From contig KV921189.1 in NCBI GenBank assembly GCA_002081555.1, forward strand, positions 1-59,238: a DNA stretch of 59,238 nucleotides. Direction: 5' to 3'. The notes below the pieces were generated by a model. It worked only from the letters and a program-made list of their open reading frames with translations. It ran no database searches and had not been told where the DNA came from. Position 1 is the first letter of the stretch, and every line of letters starts with the position of its first letter. This document shows positions 45,597 to 58,200 of the stretch, one piece after another. Source of the DNA: Protostelium mycophagum (Eukaryota; Evosea; Variosea; Protosteliida; Protosteliaceae). A program made the translations under genes and the position numbers.

Positions 45597-48179
45597 CTAC
45601 AATCTTATTGATTCTGTGTTTCCGTACAGCTGTTGAAACGCCTGGGTCCATTGCTCTTGGTGTACACCGTAGAATAAAAAATGATCTCCAATGTCCTGTC
45701 CAGGGGTGTATGATGACATCTTCTCCTTCTTCCCTTCTCTTGGGGTATTATAAAGATATTCCACTTCCTGGTCTGGTTCGCTTGGTGCTCTGCTGAGGAT
45801 GTATTCTGCCACATCCCTTGATAATAGGAAAGAGTTATCTGTTGAATTGTGATGCAGATCTAAGAAGATCGATGTTTCTTGTCTTTCGATGTAGTCCATT
45901 AATTTCCCTGCGTGGAACAGACTATCCGACCCAACTTTTAAAAAATAATCGTAGAAGTTCTCTTTGTAGTATGTCTGTAATACTCAATGTTTGTCATCAT
46001 CATGTTACTCACTATCTCCAACCACCGATGTATCATATTATATTGAGGTGTATATTCAATGATTGAATACTTGTATTGATCATCTGGCAGATATGAACTT
46101 GGCATAATAAAATAAACATCCATAGAGGTATATTCACTCAGCACCTCAATCACATGAGTTGTCAGTTATTTATCATTCAATATTACCCTATCGAACGAAG
46201 AGAAGAAGTCAGGTTGTTCTACTTGTGCTGGAGATGGGAATATGCCAACGGCGAGTTTCATCTTCGTAATGCCTCTATCTATCATCCATCTTTCTACATC
46301 CCCCTTTCTCAAATATCTCCTTGCAACATCGCTAAAGCTCGTCCTTTCGTTAAGTATTCTTTGTGGATTGAGAGTATGTGTATATTCCCGGGATGTTGAT
46401 GCCCATCCTCTGAACCTTATCATCCTTCAGCATCTATATATCATCATCCTGTACTCACGCATAAGAATCCATTCCTGTCATATCGAAATTATATGATTGA
46501 TATAACTAAGGAATATGAGCGAATGATATAGATATAGATATATGGTACCTCTTGGCTGTATGACCAATCTAACCCGTACATCGCCTGTGGATTCAATACT
46601 GTTATCCAACTCGTATCATTATGTACCATACACTGTGAGATGTCATACTAGTATTAGATGAAGGTACTACCTTGGTCATAAATAAGGAGTGCTTCAATTC
46701 GTGCTCGCCCTCTTGATAAGATATGAATGTACTCATCAACTCTCTGATAAATGCACCTTGTTTCTCAGAAATAATAGTGGATAAACTGAGTCCTGTGTCC
46801 CATTCTCTGTTATGGTGAATCAAGGATCATATCATATCATATATTCTACGTTGCTAATACGGCAGGGTGATTCAGCAATCCCTCTTCTTTGTAATTCTTC
46901 ATCGCATACATATCATTCCCGTGATATATCCCTCCTTCTTTGTATAATATCTGTATCATATCACAATTAATCATGATCATATCTCACCTCTAGAGCGGTA
47001 TATTCTAACCATCGGTCCCCGAGATATGTGTTTCCCATCCACTTAACGACGTCGAAGTGTACGAGGGTAACATTGTCTTTGATTTGATGAAACCATATAC
47101 CATTCAATGGTCTTGTATGATGTATCTTCAATTCATCTGGTTTAATGTATAATAATGCTGATCTGATCGACAGAAATGTCATAAAGTCTATCTCTCTCTC
47201 CGTGATGATCATATGCTATTATATGAGTGATGATATCATTATATGAGTGATGATGATATGATATAAATACTCACTACTATATTGGGCACTCTCTGCCTGA
47301 TATTATCGGATTGAAATATAGATTGGTATTCTCTCCTTATCCTCTCTTTGGGTAATATATCCCCATAACTACAATTACCACGTGCATAATCATCTATGTT
47401 CAGACTCAAGCTCGGTCGAATGATTCCTATGGATCCTTCTATGCCATCCAATGTCTTTATAACTTGAGCTTTGTCCACTCCTGTCGATGCTGGATATAGT
47501 CTGACAATGATATTCCGCATATTCTTGAAGATCTCCTTTTGTTTGAAGGTCTGAATGATCTCATATTCCCTGCCTAGAATATGAGATGCATGGATACTGT
47601 AATAATTACCTCTCATATCAAGATAAATATATATATTATCTCCTTCTTTCCACTCATTCAATGCCTTGAATAATTGTGATAATCCCTACTGTTATCAATA
47701 GTTGAATTATCCTGGATATATACCAATAGATATTCTGGTCCCAGTAGGCGCTCTCTCACCTTTGTAAATCCTTCTCTTTCAAATAATTTTGAATATCCCA
47801 CTTCGCTTGCTTTCAGGCTGAAGGTTTTATTCAGCTGGAAGAATTTAATATCAAACCATTGGTACACTCAAACCTCTAAGATGATGATTTCCAAGGGTTT
47901 ATCCCGATCTTCAGGTGCTATTTGGGAAATCATTCTCTCCTGAATGTCGTTAATTGGAGTACTCCTGCGATTCAGCCTTGTATCTGTCAATTCTAGGTAC
48001 CACGTTCGACGAGAGCCTTCGAAAGTTCTCCCAAAACACGAAGTGGGTATTTGAGTTGGATTCTTGTTCGATTTCTGCTTTGCCCAATGGCTTGAGAGGA
48101 AAACTACATTCAAGAGAACTAAAATCCACATCAACCTCTGTATTGGAGATTGTGAATTCCAGCCATTGACTATGAACAT
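45597..48179 (-). CDS. type II membrane glycosyltransferase-like protein
   Basis: The start MFIVNGWNSQSPIQRL at 48179 leads into a single hydrophobic helix, MWILVLLNVVFLSSHW. This is the layout of a Golgi type II enzyme. The lumenal part has RTWYLELTDTRLNRRS, GYSKLFEREGFTKVRERL and DNIYIYLDMRGNYYSIHASH. Then comes the block typical of DXD sugar transferases: ITEREIDFMTFLSIRSALLY, HTRPLNGIWF, WLEYTALEILYKEGGIYHGN and DMYAMKNY. Later, HNDTSWITVLNPQAMYG and FLDLHHNSTDNSFL occur. The C terminus is NTESIRL (TAG at 45597-45599). In this family GGIY is usually followed by a DxD; here the sequence is HGNDM, so the metal site may be altered. Function is inferred from this block and topology only. Confidence 0.62.
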
Positions 48180-48310
48180 ATTGAAGGTCTCTGGTGTTTT
48201 CTTTTGATTTTGATGATCGGCGTGCAATTCCTAGTGCTCCCATCCACGGAATTTCAGGTCCGAAAAAAAATGTTTCTGATCGATCTTGGGTCATCAGATC
48301 ACACCATCCC

Positions 48311-49523
48311 ATGTTTGCCAAAAGAATTTATTCTTTCAGCTGTGTTCCCAAGCAGAATATTTGTGCACGTTCAAAGAGATTTTCTGTGGATGTTTCGGCC
48401 CTTCAACATCTAAAAACGGGAATTCTTTGGGGGGATAGGCTCCCTTACTTTGATTGGAGCAAGAACCAAGAATAGTGAGTTGAATTCGTACAGACAACTA
48501 TTAAAGCTAGAAGTGTGGAACGACTCGGACAATATGATGGGTTGAAGAGAGAATTACAGAATTTGCTGACAAAAAATTCGGAGGACCTTCCAGAGGAGAT
48601 TCTGAAAATGTTTGTTCAGTCGCATCTTCCCTGCTGAAATTCACAGCTGCCAAGAGAACAAAGCACTTCCAGTAGATGCAGAATTATTGAGATTAATATC
48701 CTGTTGTTCTACTCTCGCCCCTTGGGCTGCTTCTCAAAGTATCTTGAATAGATTACCCCACAGTGAAATTATACTTAGTAAGTTGACCTTCCTTGAGTTT
48801 CTCTGATGAACAAAGAGAGGGCGATCAAAGAAGCTCTCTTCCATACTGGGGATCAAGATAAGGCAAACATAATGTGTCACTATTTCCTTTCGAAAGAACA
48901 TGTCTGTAAGCTAGTCTCAATCTATTCTCATCTTTGCAGTTGATCGAAATTCTGCTGGATTTTTATGTGAATATTTTGGAGTATAAATCTGTTGATTCAT
49001 TGTGGAATGATATAGAGGAGGAAGTTAAGATGAAGAGTGCTCCGTATTTCATCAATGGTTATTGTGCATTAGATAAGATAGATAAAGCAGAGCAGATATA
49101 CAGGTATACAAATGGTAGGTGAGTGATGTCATATTATGCACAAGATAGATAGATATCATAGATATGGAGGATCATCGATAGTATCATATCTATTGAAGAA
49201 AGGAGAGGAGAAGAGAGCAAAGGAGTACTATATCACACACAGATACGATGCTAAAGTAACCAAACTGATTTATATTTATTGAATGAATCGAATAGGTTCA
49301 TCTGTCCTTCATTGATTATTACAGCCTCAAGAGTGATCAAGTGAATGCAAAGGCATGGATATTGAGACTGAAACATAATCTACCTCACTATCAGGGGATG
49401 TTCGAGCATACTAATTATAACCGAGTGATATCACAATACAATATAGGTATCATTTGATCTTGCGATTTTTATTGATGGGCGATAGGAAGTCCAGCTGATT
49501 CTAAGGAACTCTTTTCTGCTTGA
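48311..49523 (+). CDS. helical-repeat (PPR-like) protein, possibly mitochondrial
   Basis: The likely start MFAKRIYSFSCVPKQNICAR (48311) is basic and acid-free, as in mitochondrial presequences. Exons then give ARSVERLGQYDGLKREL, LRLISCCSTLAPWAASQSIL, RAIKEALFHTGDQDKANIM, LIEILLDFYVNILEYKSVDS, YCALDKIDKAEQIYR, GSSIVSYLLKKGEEKRAKEY, YSLKSDQVNAKAWILRLKHN and, in phase, YNIGSPADSKELFSA with the TGA at 49521-49523. Pairs of helices with spacing near 35 residues (DKIDKAEQIYR, GEEKRAKEYY) resemble PPR/TPR repeats. RNA binding in mitochondria is therefore plausible but unproven. The junction after exon 1 (SKNQE) does not resolve in phase. Its last coding exon overlaps, antisense, the last coding exon of the convergent gene. 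Confidence 0.55.
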
Positions 49524-50062
49524 GATAAATTGTACCCAGATTTCACAAATAAATCGTATTTTTCCGAGGCCTGCAGTGCTCAGTTCAAATAACTAAATAG
49601 GAATGAAACCTTTTGTAAATCTCCCAACTTCAAATAATGCTTAATAAAAATAAGGTAGGTATTCGCCAGTGGTTTGCATTTGAGTGAATTCATCTCCTCC
49701 CACAAAATCTCCATAGAATGTATATCCCCCTTCTGATGTCTTTTTGTGATCTGTGAATCCCATTGCTCGGGCCTCTGCTCTATATGAATAATTATTTATA
49801 TACAGAGGTGGCTTGCTCACCAGAGGATCTGCTAAATCTAATCTCCTCATTTCCTTGTAGAGAGGAAGGTGACGGGGTGGATCTGGTCTTTGTGAATCCT
49901 GAAATACTTTGCATCAGTCAGAAGGAAGTCAGAGTCTACCTCATCAGATGCAAATCTTCTTGGTGTGGCAATATTGCCCTTAAGAAGACTAAATTCTGGT
50001 TTAAATCTTGAGCAACAAGGGGTGCCTCTTGCCAAGGAACGAAAGGCCGTGTGAGCGATCAT
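49469..50062 (-). CDS. small PPR-motif protein with a mitochondrial-type presequence
   Basis: The start MIAHTAFRSLARGTPCCSRF at 50062 is rich in Arg and hydroxylated residues and lacks acids, as in mitochondrial presequences; ATPRRFASDE follows. In-phase exons add DSQRPDPPRHLPLYKEMRRL, QRPEQWDSQITKRHQKGDIH, SMEILWEEMNSLKCKPLANT and YLIFIKHYLKLGDLQK, a clear pentatricopeptide repeat (A-helix and B-helix with CKPLANTYLIFIKHYLKLGD). The last exon encodes ASEKYDLFVKSGYNLSQAEK and ends at the TAA 49469-49471. The length, about 155 residues, is short for a PPR protein, with only one or two repeats. It probably acts in organellar RNA metabolism or as a ribosome-associated protein (inference). Its 3' coding end overlaps that of the plus-strand gene. 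Confidence 0.65.
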
Positions 50063-50576
50063 CGAATCTCGAATCAGGAGGCCTCCTGATCTTCGCAAAG
50101 ATTTTCGCAGATCTCGCGCAATTCAGACTGAGAGAAGGAATTTTAGTTCTGAATCTTTTCAAGAAGGATATCAACAGTACTATCCTCCAATTCATCACTT
50201 TATTGTAGAGTCAGATCTATTTTCACCACTTGTGGTAACATCATATTTTGTTTCGAATTTTAGTGGTTGTGAAACACAAATACTTACGTGCTTTCAGAGA
50301 GTTCTGTGCGCTCATATGCTCCGGCATAACCGGCATAACAAGAAGAACATGAAGATATTCTGGCCAGTAAAAAATTGTGTGGTTTCCACGCCACACATCA
50401 CTCAACTCTCTTCCCAAGGTAATTAACTCATCAAGAAATAACAATTCACTGTGACAGCACATAAAAACATCCATTATCTTAATCAACGAACGATTTCTGT
50501 CACCAGATATCATGATAATTTCAAATTCCTTAGTGAGTATTTTTATATATATTGGAAATGTTTCGTGACTCTTTTA

Positions 50577-51551
50577 GAACCGTCAGTTACAGTCGCATCT
50601 TCCAAGACTCAATTAACACCATTATTTATAGCCGCCTCTCTTGCTGTAAGTTCATCAACGGTTTCGAAACAATTTACAGGAGACAGGCGAACCTCATCTC
50701 GACTCCTTCTGAGGGTTCAGACGATGTGAATGAGCACAGTAGAATGATGAAGAGGATTATGGAGAGAGGTTTTATAGAGAGAGGAATTGTTGGAGACGGT
50801 AACTATTCTAGTTTGATATATGCTTTAATGCGTTCGTTGACAAGCTGACTGATTTAGGAAATTGCATGTTTCGTGCTCTCGATGATCAAATCAAAGGCAA
50901 GTTCGAAGAATCCCCAGACCCAAGCGATGAACACCTCAAAGTAGCTCTGTTATAAATAGAACCAAAATTAAAAGGAACCTAGGTTCGAAAGGCTATCGCA
51001 CAATGGTTGAGCGAGCATTCAGATTTCACCGTTGACGAATCTGGTGTCAGGTTGTCGGATTTTTTGGACACAGATCAACATTCTGATTGGAATTCCTATT
51101 GTCAATATGTAAACACAGATGGAACTTGGTAATACATCTCTCTTTATTTTCTCAATTAAAAACGAAAATTCAAGTCGTAGAGATAAAACCTCTACATAAT
51201 CGAACTGAATGCACATCATCTCTGTTTCACTTTTTGGAGGCAAGATAACGTCCAAATCCTAAGGGTTTATAGGGGCGACCACATAGCATTGGTGGCCGCA
51301 AGTGAATTGTACCGCGCGAGGATTCATGTTTTGAGTTCTGTAAGAACCACATCAAGTACGTCCCTTATTCCTAGTTGTGAAATCATCCTTCTTTGGTTTA
51401 AAGAGGAGAGTAATAATGAACAACAGAGAAAGATGAGCCAATGACAGTCATTGAGCCGCGGTTTGGACCTATCGATAAGGACTTTTATCTCGCTCACTGG
51501 CACGAGAATCATTATAATTCTTTGCAGAAAATGCCCCTTTCCAAATTGTAA
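50577..51551 (+). CDS. OTU-domain cysteine protease (deubiquitinase)
   Basis: OTU proteases remove ubiquitin from proteins. Exons join in phase: a Ser/Thr-rich piece (PSVTVASSKTQLTPLF), ANLISTPSEGSDDVNEHSRM, then ERGIVGDG joined to NCMFRALDDQIKG. The GDGNC motif holds the catalytic Asp and Cys. VRKAIAQWLSEHSDF, DWNSYCQYVNTDGTWG, RGDHIALVAASELYRARIHV and finally HWHENHYNSLQKM follow; the His of ENHYNSL completes the triad. The stop is the TAA at 51549-51551. The true 5' end is not settled; exons could begin upstream, near 50300, with MLRHNRHNKKNMKIFWPVKN. It converges with the thiolase gene 45 bp away. Confidence 0.88.
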
Positions 51552-51595
51552 AAATTATTGAAAATAAAAGCTTATGAAGTACAATTTATTCGGAA

Positions 51596-53076
51596 TTAGT
51601 GCTCCGCCTCGTACACAGCGGCGGCACCCATGCCAGTACCAATGCACATGGACACAACACCGTATCTTTGCTTGTTTCTGTGCAACTCGTTGAGGAGAGT
51701 TGCTGTCTGTCTGGCTCCAGTGCAACCAAGTGGGTGTCCCAGAGCAATAGCTCCTCCGTTGGGGTTAACCTTGGAGAAATCAAGCCCCAATGCCTCCACA
51801 GAGTATATCGCTTGAGATGCAAATGCCTCGTTGATTTCATAAACATCAATATCCTTTGTTGAGAGTCCTGCCTTCTTCAAGGCTTCAGGAATTGCGAAAG
51901 CTGGACCAATACCTTAGCTTGTTAGTATTTATTCCATTAAGTCTACTTCATACCCATCACATTGGGGGGAACACCAACAACAGCATAAGAGACGAATCTG
52001 CCAAGAACTGGTAATCCAAGCTTCTTGGCAACTGAACGTCTGGCCAAGACGACGGCAGCCGCACCATCAGACATTTGAGAGGAATTACCGGCGGTAGAAG
52101 CACCACCCTTTCTATCAAAATTGAGTGTGATTCCATCCTGTTTGTGCCTACCTGAAGGCTGGCTTCAACTTTTGGAGTTGCTCTAAAGTGGTTGGTTTGG
52201 CACCGTCATCCTCTGAGATGGTGACCTGTGTCTCCTTTCCTTCCTTGTCTTTGAGTACAGTGGTGACTGGTACGATCTCCTTCTTAAATTTACCCTCCTT
52301 AATTGCCTTAACAGCTCTAGTGTAAGACTCCAAGGCAAACTTGTCTTGCTTCTCGCGAGAGACACCATACTTTTCAGCGACGTTCTCTGAGGTCTCACCC
52401 ATCGAGATCAAACAGTCTTTCGCCTTCTCGTTTTGGAATATCTATAAAAAATTGACTCTCCTGAAACTTGACTCAACTAACCTTCTCGTTGATTTCACCA
52501 ACATCGGTCATGTTGCCTGTTGTCATCGATTCCACACCAGCACCAATTCCGATATCGATTGTTCCTGAGCGAATGGCATTGGCAATGTTAGCGATGGCCT
52601 GAAGTCCAGAAGAACACTGTCTATTGATGGTGACGATGGGCACTTCTTCTGGAAGACCAGCTAAAAATTGTGCCATACGGGCTTGAACGGCTCCCTGTAG
52701 TTGATGAGTGCAAGTACTTAATTATTAACGTAATTCCGTACCCCACCAGGAGGCAAAACGTTGCCTACAACGATGTCTTGAACTTGTTTAGGGTCAACCT
52801 TGGCGCGTTCAACTGCTCCTCTTAAAGCAGCACTCAACAAATCTGTGGGGTGAGTATCTTTGAATCCTCCTCTTCTGGCCTTGGTGACAGCGGTTCTAAC
52901 TGCTCTACAGAAATGTCAGAGAGGCCCAGGTGTTTTGTGAGCTCTACTTACGAAACGATTACAACATCATCGTCAGATTTGGCGGGAGCAGCAGTAGGGT
53001 AAGACTCCAGAGGAACATTTGAGGGAGTGCCAATTGTGGCTGCGAGTTGAGACAATCTCCTGTTGGCGGTTTCCAT
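51596..53076 (-). CDS. 3-ketoacyl-CoA thiolase (acetyl-CoA C-acyltransferase)
   Basis: Thiolase cleaves 3-ketoacyl-CoA with CoA in the last step of fatty acid beta-oxidation. The start METANRRLSQLAATIGTPS (53076) is followed by DDVVIVS, then VTINRQCSSGLQAI with the nucleophile Cys, VESMTTGNMTDVGE, QDKFALESYTRAVKAIKEGK, DIDVYEINEAFASQAIYSV (the NEAFA motif), GGAIALGHPLGCTGARQTAT with the catalytic His, and SMCIGTGMGAAAVYE with the second catalytic Cys. The TAA is at 51596-51598. Length is about 420 residues with about seven exons. The N terminus has an RL-x5 pattern like a PTS2, but the final two residues (TI) differ from the usual H/Q-L, so peroxisomal import is uncertain; the C terminus EAEH is not a PTS1. 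Confidence 0.95.
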
Positions 53077-53192
53077 GTTTCTGTCGGTTTGTATTTGTTT
53101 GCAGCCGGTTTTGCAACCTTGAGGGTTTCTCCGATTTCCCAAACTACAACTCACCGGAAGTTTAGTTTATCCGGTTAACAAAAGAAATTTGG

Positions 53193-55178
53193 TTAAGATT
53201 TATTTAAGCCCCACACAATCTTATTTCCGTTATTTTGTTTTTCTTTTGAAAATAATACTGAATTTTTTTTTGATGATAAAAGCCCAGTGACAATATTCCC
53301 AAACTTCTTCTTGTTTGGCACCTGAAGATTTGAGTAAATTTACAACTACTTGACCAGAATACCTTATCGGGGTATGTAGAAGCTATGTGGTCCGTGATGT
53401 CACTCCCTGTTGCTTTACCCCCTAATGCTCTTATTGCCTCCTCTACAAGTTCTAAATAATTATTCTCCTCTGGTTCTGGTGTAATTGCGGGAGGTGGTAC
53501 ACCGGTGATTATGGGAGTCGAGACTACTGGTGGTGGTGTTGCAACCTTTTTCTTCTTTCCTGCTGCTGGACTATTATTGTCTTGACATTGTTATATTCGT
53601 ACCTTCTGGTGATGTTGCTTGGGATGTGGATGTGGATCTCTTTCTCTTACTAGCTTGTTTGTTGTTATCTGCAGTCAAAAGCTTCCATACATATCTCTTC
53701 CCTGTTGCCTATATCCCTGAATCTCTGTATTTATCCATATTCTCTCACCTTTTGGGGATCTTTTGCAAATAAATTCCGGCGATTTGCAGATAGACATCCC
53801 ATGACAGAATTCCTCCAGGTCTTTGCCTTGCCTTGCATAACATCTGAATAATGTTCTGCTATATAATTGGTGATCTCTATTCCTGTAGCTCTCCCTCCCA
53901 TGGATGATAATGCATTCTCTATCATCTCTGTATATGTGCTACTATCCTCCATTGAGGCTGTACTGTTTGGATCTATATCTATGTCCATCTCCTCCTCTCC
54001 ATCCATCTCCTCCCCTTCCTCCATCTTCTCCCACTGATTCTCCTCTATATCCTCCTTATTGTTTACCTCTTCTGTGATATCCTTGGTATCATGTATCGTA
54101 TTCTGTAAGTTCCTGGTCCTCCTCCTATGACTGTATGATAATGTCCTCTGTATCTCTTGTGGGATATCCTCCTCTGATAAGTCATCCGATATATCCTCCT
54201 CTTCTACTTCACTATTGATCTTCTCAGTCCTCTCTGGACTCTCTTTCTTCACCTTTATCATAGATACCGTATGTCCATTATACTCCTCACCTTCTCCTCT
54301 CAATATCATTCATCACCCATTCCTTACCTATTGATTCCACATTACTCTCTTCATCCTCTATGATCTCCTCCTCCATTCCATGTTCTATATTCTCCTTATA
54401 TTTCCTGTATCTTCTGCTCAATGGTGATGTTTTGGGTTTATCATCTAGTAAATGATCCTCTATATCTTCTTCACTCCCTATATCGATTCACTTTTAATAT
54501 CATCATTATCACTCACTGTAATTGTCCAAATTCTCCTCACTAGAGGATGGATCCTCTTCGTATTTAACAGTCTCAGAGGTGGTATCTAGTCTCCAAACAG
54601 CTCTCTTATGTCCCTCTGTGGTGTAGCTATCCTTTGAGAAATAATTGGCATATTTTTTGGAAGAAAGTAAGGCGTTGATGATGTTGGGGAGACGCTTCAC
54701 CACCATCTCGGGTCTATTCTCTGTGATCCAATCGCTGATTTGTATTCCTGTCGCTTTCCCTCCTAAACTCTCCATTGCTTCGATGATGGCCTCGGAAATT
54801 GTCAGATGAATCCTGAATCTTGCTTCATACCTTGATTCTATTATTCGAATTTGCTTGTATTTGAGCCTTTTCCTCTTTATCCTCGAGCATCTCGACATTT
54901 TTTTGTGCTGCTTTTGGTGATGAAAGGTTCGGTAATGGAGGAAGGAGTATTTCTGGTTTCAAGAGAGTTGTGTCTGTTGGGGCAAGTTCATAACCCTCCA
55001 GTGGTATACTCAATTGAAAATTCAACGTGGAGGTTGAAGTGAGCAAGTCGAAGGTTAGTCCTCGAATTGAAGAGTATGGAGTGTGTCTGTCCCAAGGAAA
55101 CAAAAATTCAACCGTCTTCTTTTTGCGTTTATATTCTTTCTCACATAATGGTTTGAATTGATCGTGGGGTTGCTCCAT
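53193..55178 (-). CDS. nuclear protein with three forkhead-like winged-helix repeats
   Basis: The start MEQPHDQFKPLCEKEYKRKK is at 55178. Three related domains follow. Domain 1 (~54.5-54.8 kb): AIIEAMESLGGKATGIQISD, WITENRPEM, NIINALLSSKKYANYFSK and KRAVWRLD. Domain 2 (~53.76-53.92 kb): MIENALSSMGGRATGIEITN, AKTWRNSVMGCLSANRRNLF and AKDPQK. Domain 3 (53.2-53.46 kb): ELVEEAIRALGGKATGSDIT, DHIASTYPDK, NIVTGLLSSKKNSVLFSK and KIVWGLNKS, with the TAA at 53193-53195. The helix GG(K/R)ATG-x-(D/E/Q)I, the W-NS and LS-N...F pattern and the final W-L strand fit forkhead/HARE-type winged helices that bind DNA. Acidic linkers (EEDISDDLSEED, NQWEKMEEGEEMDGEEEMD) and basic patches (ASKRKRS, AAGKKKK) separate them. 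I know no named family with three such repeats. Confidence 0.75.
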
Positions 55179-55237
55179 TTGTGGGATCGAAAATAAATCT
55201 TGAAAAAATTTCTTGTGATTAGTTTCCAAAGCGAGGA

Positions 55238-58200
55238 ATGGAAGGAGGTTCAACAAGTGAGCCACCATCGAGCTCTGTCACTAATGAGAGCGGCTCCGGG
55301 AAAGATGAGAAGGAATCAACCCCTGTAGAGATTCCAGCGACAGAAGACAATGAAGGGATCAATACTGGCTCTACTGCACCTGTAATTGACAAGATGACTT
55401 CAAAAAAAAGAAGAACTGAAGGAAGAGCGGAAGAAAGTGGAGAGGAAGCTTTAGAGAGAAAGAGCCTGAGTGGTAGTCTAAAACGAGCTCGCACAGAAAA
55501 AAAGATTCCAGGTAATAATCAATCATCATTAATGGACTCCCGTTGATTCCACTTAGAAACGCCAGAGCTTCCAGTGATGAGCGATGATGTGGAAACACCA
55601 GCTCTTCTGCAGGACGCGTTACGATCAGTTTCAACGCTTCAAGCGTTTTTAGATCGTTTCTCTGGAAAGAGAGTTGTACACGCTCAGCTTCTCTGTGCTG
55701 GAAGTCAATTAACTATCATAATAGACAGAAATGAATATACAGTCGGATCTTCAAAGTGCAACACGGTGCTGCCAGATCCTGAGATACCTCCACAATTATT
55801 CACAATCAGGGTGGATGACGCGGGTGTACATATAGAAAGTCACAGTCAAGGACAACATCTATACCTCAACGGCAATCTACTCAAGAAATCATCAAGAACT
55901 ACTTTGAGGGATGCTGATCAATTGACAGTCAATGGGAGTAAGAGACTCAATTTCACGGTCAGTTTAGAACAGAATAGAAATATACAGAGAGGCCCTCTAT
56001 CTTCCTATCTAAAACTAAGACATCCTCATTCAAAAAATGCAAATGGAAAAAAAATAGAGGTGACCTAAAGGATAATCCTCTCATTAAATATCATAGGATT
56101 TATTTACTAATAACAACAACCAAGAGAATACTCCCACAACAACAGAAGATACATTTAAACATTTATACAAGGATTTCTTTCGACAATGTTTTGCAGAAAA
56201 CAGTGCAACAGAGAGATTATCACAATCTGGAGTCACGTTTGATAACTTGCCATATTATATAAGGTATTTATCAAATTTAATATCCATTAAAATCTCACAG
56301 TGAGAACACGAAACAGCAATTGATTCACATCGGACACATTTATCTGAAAGCACAACCCCAGCTACAAAGATTTCTATCGGGTCTTCCTATCTCCAGGAGG
56401 ATTTTATTATCCGGACCAAGTGGAACAGATTTATACCAGGTAATAATGAATATTTATAGTATTTTTTGATGATATTATAGGAATCCATCATATCTGCTCT
56501 TGCTGAATATATGGGTGCATCACTTGCTATTATCGACCCTCAAATATTAGAAAAATGCATTTCCTCATGTGGCAGTAAGAGGGGATATAATGATGAAGAC
56601 GAGGGTGAATATAAAGGATGATAACAACACTTAATACCACAGAAGAGAATAAAACAAACAATAAACCACATGATACGGAGGCTCGCAAATCACACAAAGG
56701 CAAGATCAACACAACCGAAGATTTGAGGAAATTCAGGATGTTCGAACTGTATAAAAAATCAACAAAAGGGAAGAGAGATACAGATGCAGGAGGCCTTACA
56801 CAACAAAATATGATGTATTACTCTATTTTATGAAAGATATATTTAATTCCCGCAGAGAATCAATATTTGAAGTGATGAGTGAGGAGAATAAAGGATGGAT
56901 ATTATTCATAAGAGATGTACACTCAGATACATGTAATATTAATAACCTACTTAGGCAGAGGAACTGCTCAGCGATAATTCCTATTATCTGGGACTGAAGA
57001 AATGTATCGATAAGATATCCACCCCATTAATCATCGTTGCTTCTCTATCTGGTGATTCAAAGTCATCACAAAGAAATACACCATCATTTTTATTCTCCAA
57101 GGTGAGATCATGATTTAAATACATCATATAAATAATAATATTGATGTACAAAGGGATCGCAGCAATCAAACCAATTTGTGTCATTACTGGATCACTTGGA
57201 GAGAGTTGAGATGAGGGGTAGTAATCATCATAATAACAACAACGAGAGCAACGATAATATCACCAACTCTTCATTATCAAAAATATTCGATAATAGAATC
57301 AATATTCAAACCCCATCACCGGGACCCGAGGTAATATCCATTATTGATTATAGATAGTGAAGTTTGCAGATGGAGAGATTCCAATCAAGTATAGAGAATG
57401 ACTTAGTATTGTTGAAGAGGATGAAGAACATTAAGATGATAGAGAATAGGATGAGGAGGAAGGATCTCCTTTGTGATCAAGATATTATCTCTATCAAAAA
57501 ACTACCTAATCACATATTATCAGTACATAAAGTGGATGAAATACTTGCTTGGGCAGTGTCTCATGATATCATGATACATACAGACCATCCACAGGTATCT
57601 CTGCATCTATTTATATATGCTACTCATAACCTCAGGTTTTTGAGGGAAAATTGAAGATTGAAATAAAATCCATAGAATATGCATTGAAGACAATGAAAGA
57701 TGGAGATGCTGAGCATAAATCGGTATGGGCTCACTCCAACATAATATTCCTGCAATATTCATCAAAAACAGAATACACTCAAGAATGTTGATTGTGAGAA
57801 CGAGTTTGAAAAGAAGATACTTGGGGAGGTGATACCACCATCTGAATTAAATTTGGCCTTCGAAGACATAGGTGCTCTTGATGAGGTATACAGATTCAAA
57901 TCATTAAATACATTCTTATCTCTATAGGTGAAGCAGACATTAAAGGAATTGGTGATGCTGCCCCTCCAGAGGCCAGAATTATTCTTGAAAGGAGCACTCA
58001 CAAAGCCATGTAAAGGGATACTACTATTCGGTCCTCCTGGTACGGGAAAGACGATGTTGGCTAAAGCGGTTGCTACTCAATCTGGAGCCAACTTTATCAG
58101 TATCCTTATGTACAACTTGATTATTACTCGCATATGTGCCTTAATCAATAGACGTATCAATGTCTACGATTGCGAGCAAGTGGTTTGGAGAAGGGGAGAA

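Noticed and set aside
47216-47260. Small tandem ATATGAGTGATGAT duplication in the glycosyltransferase-like gene
   Set aside because: It is a short simple-sequence duplication inside an intron with no sign of function.
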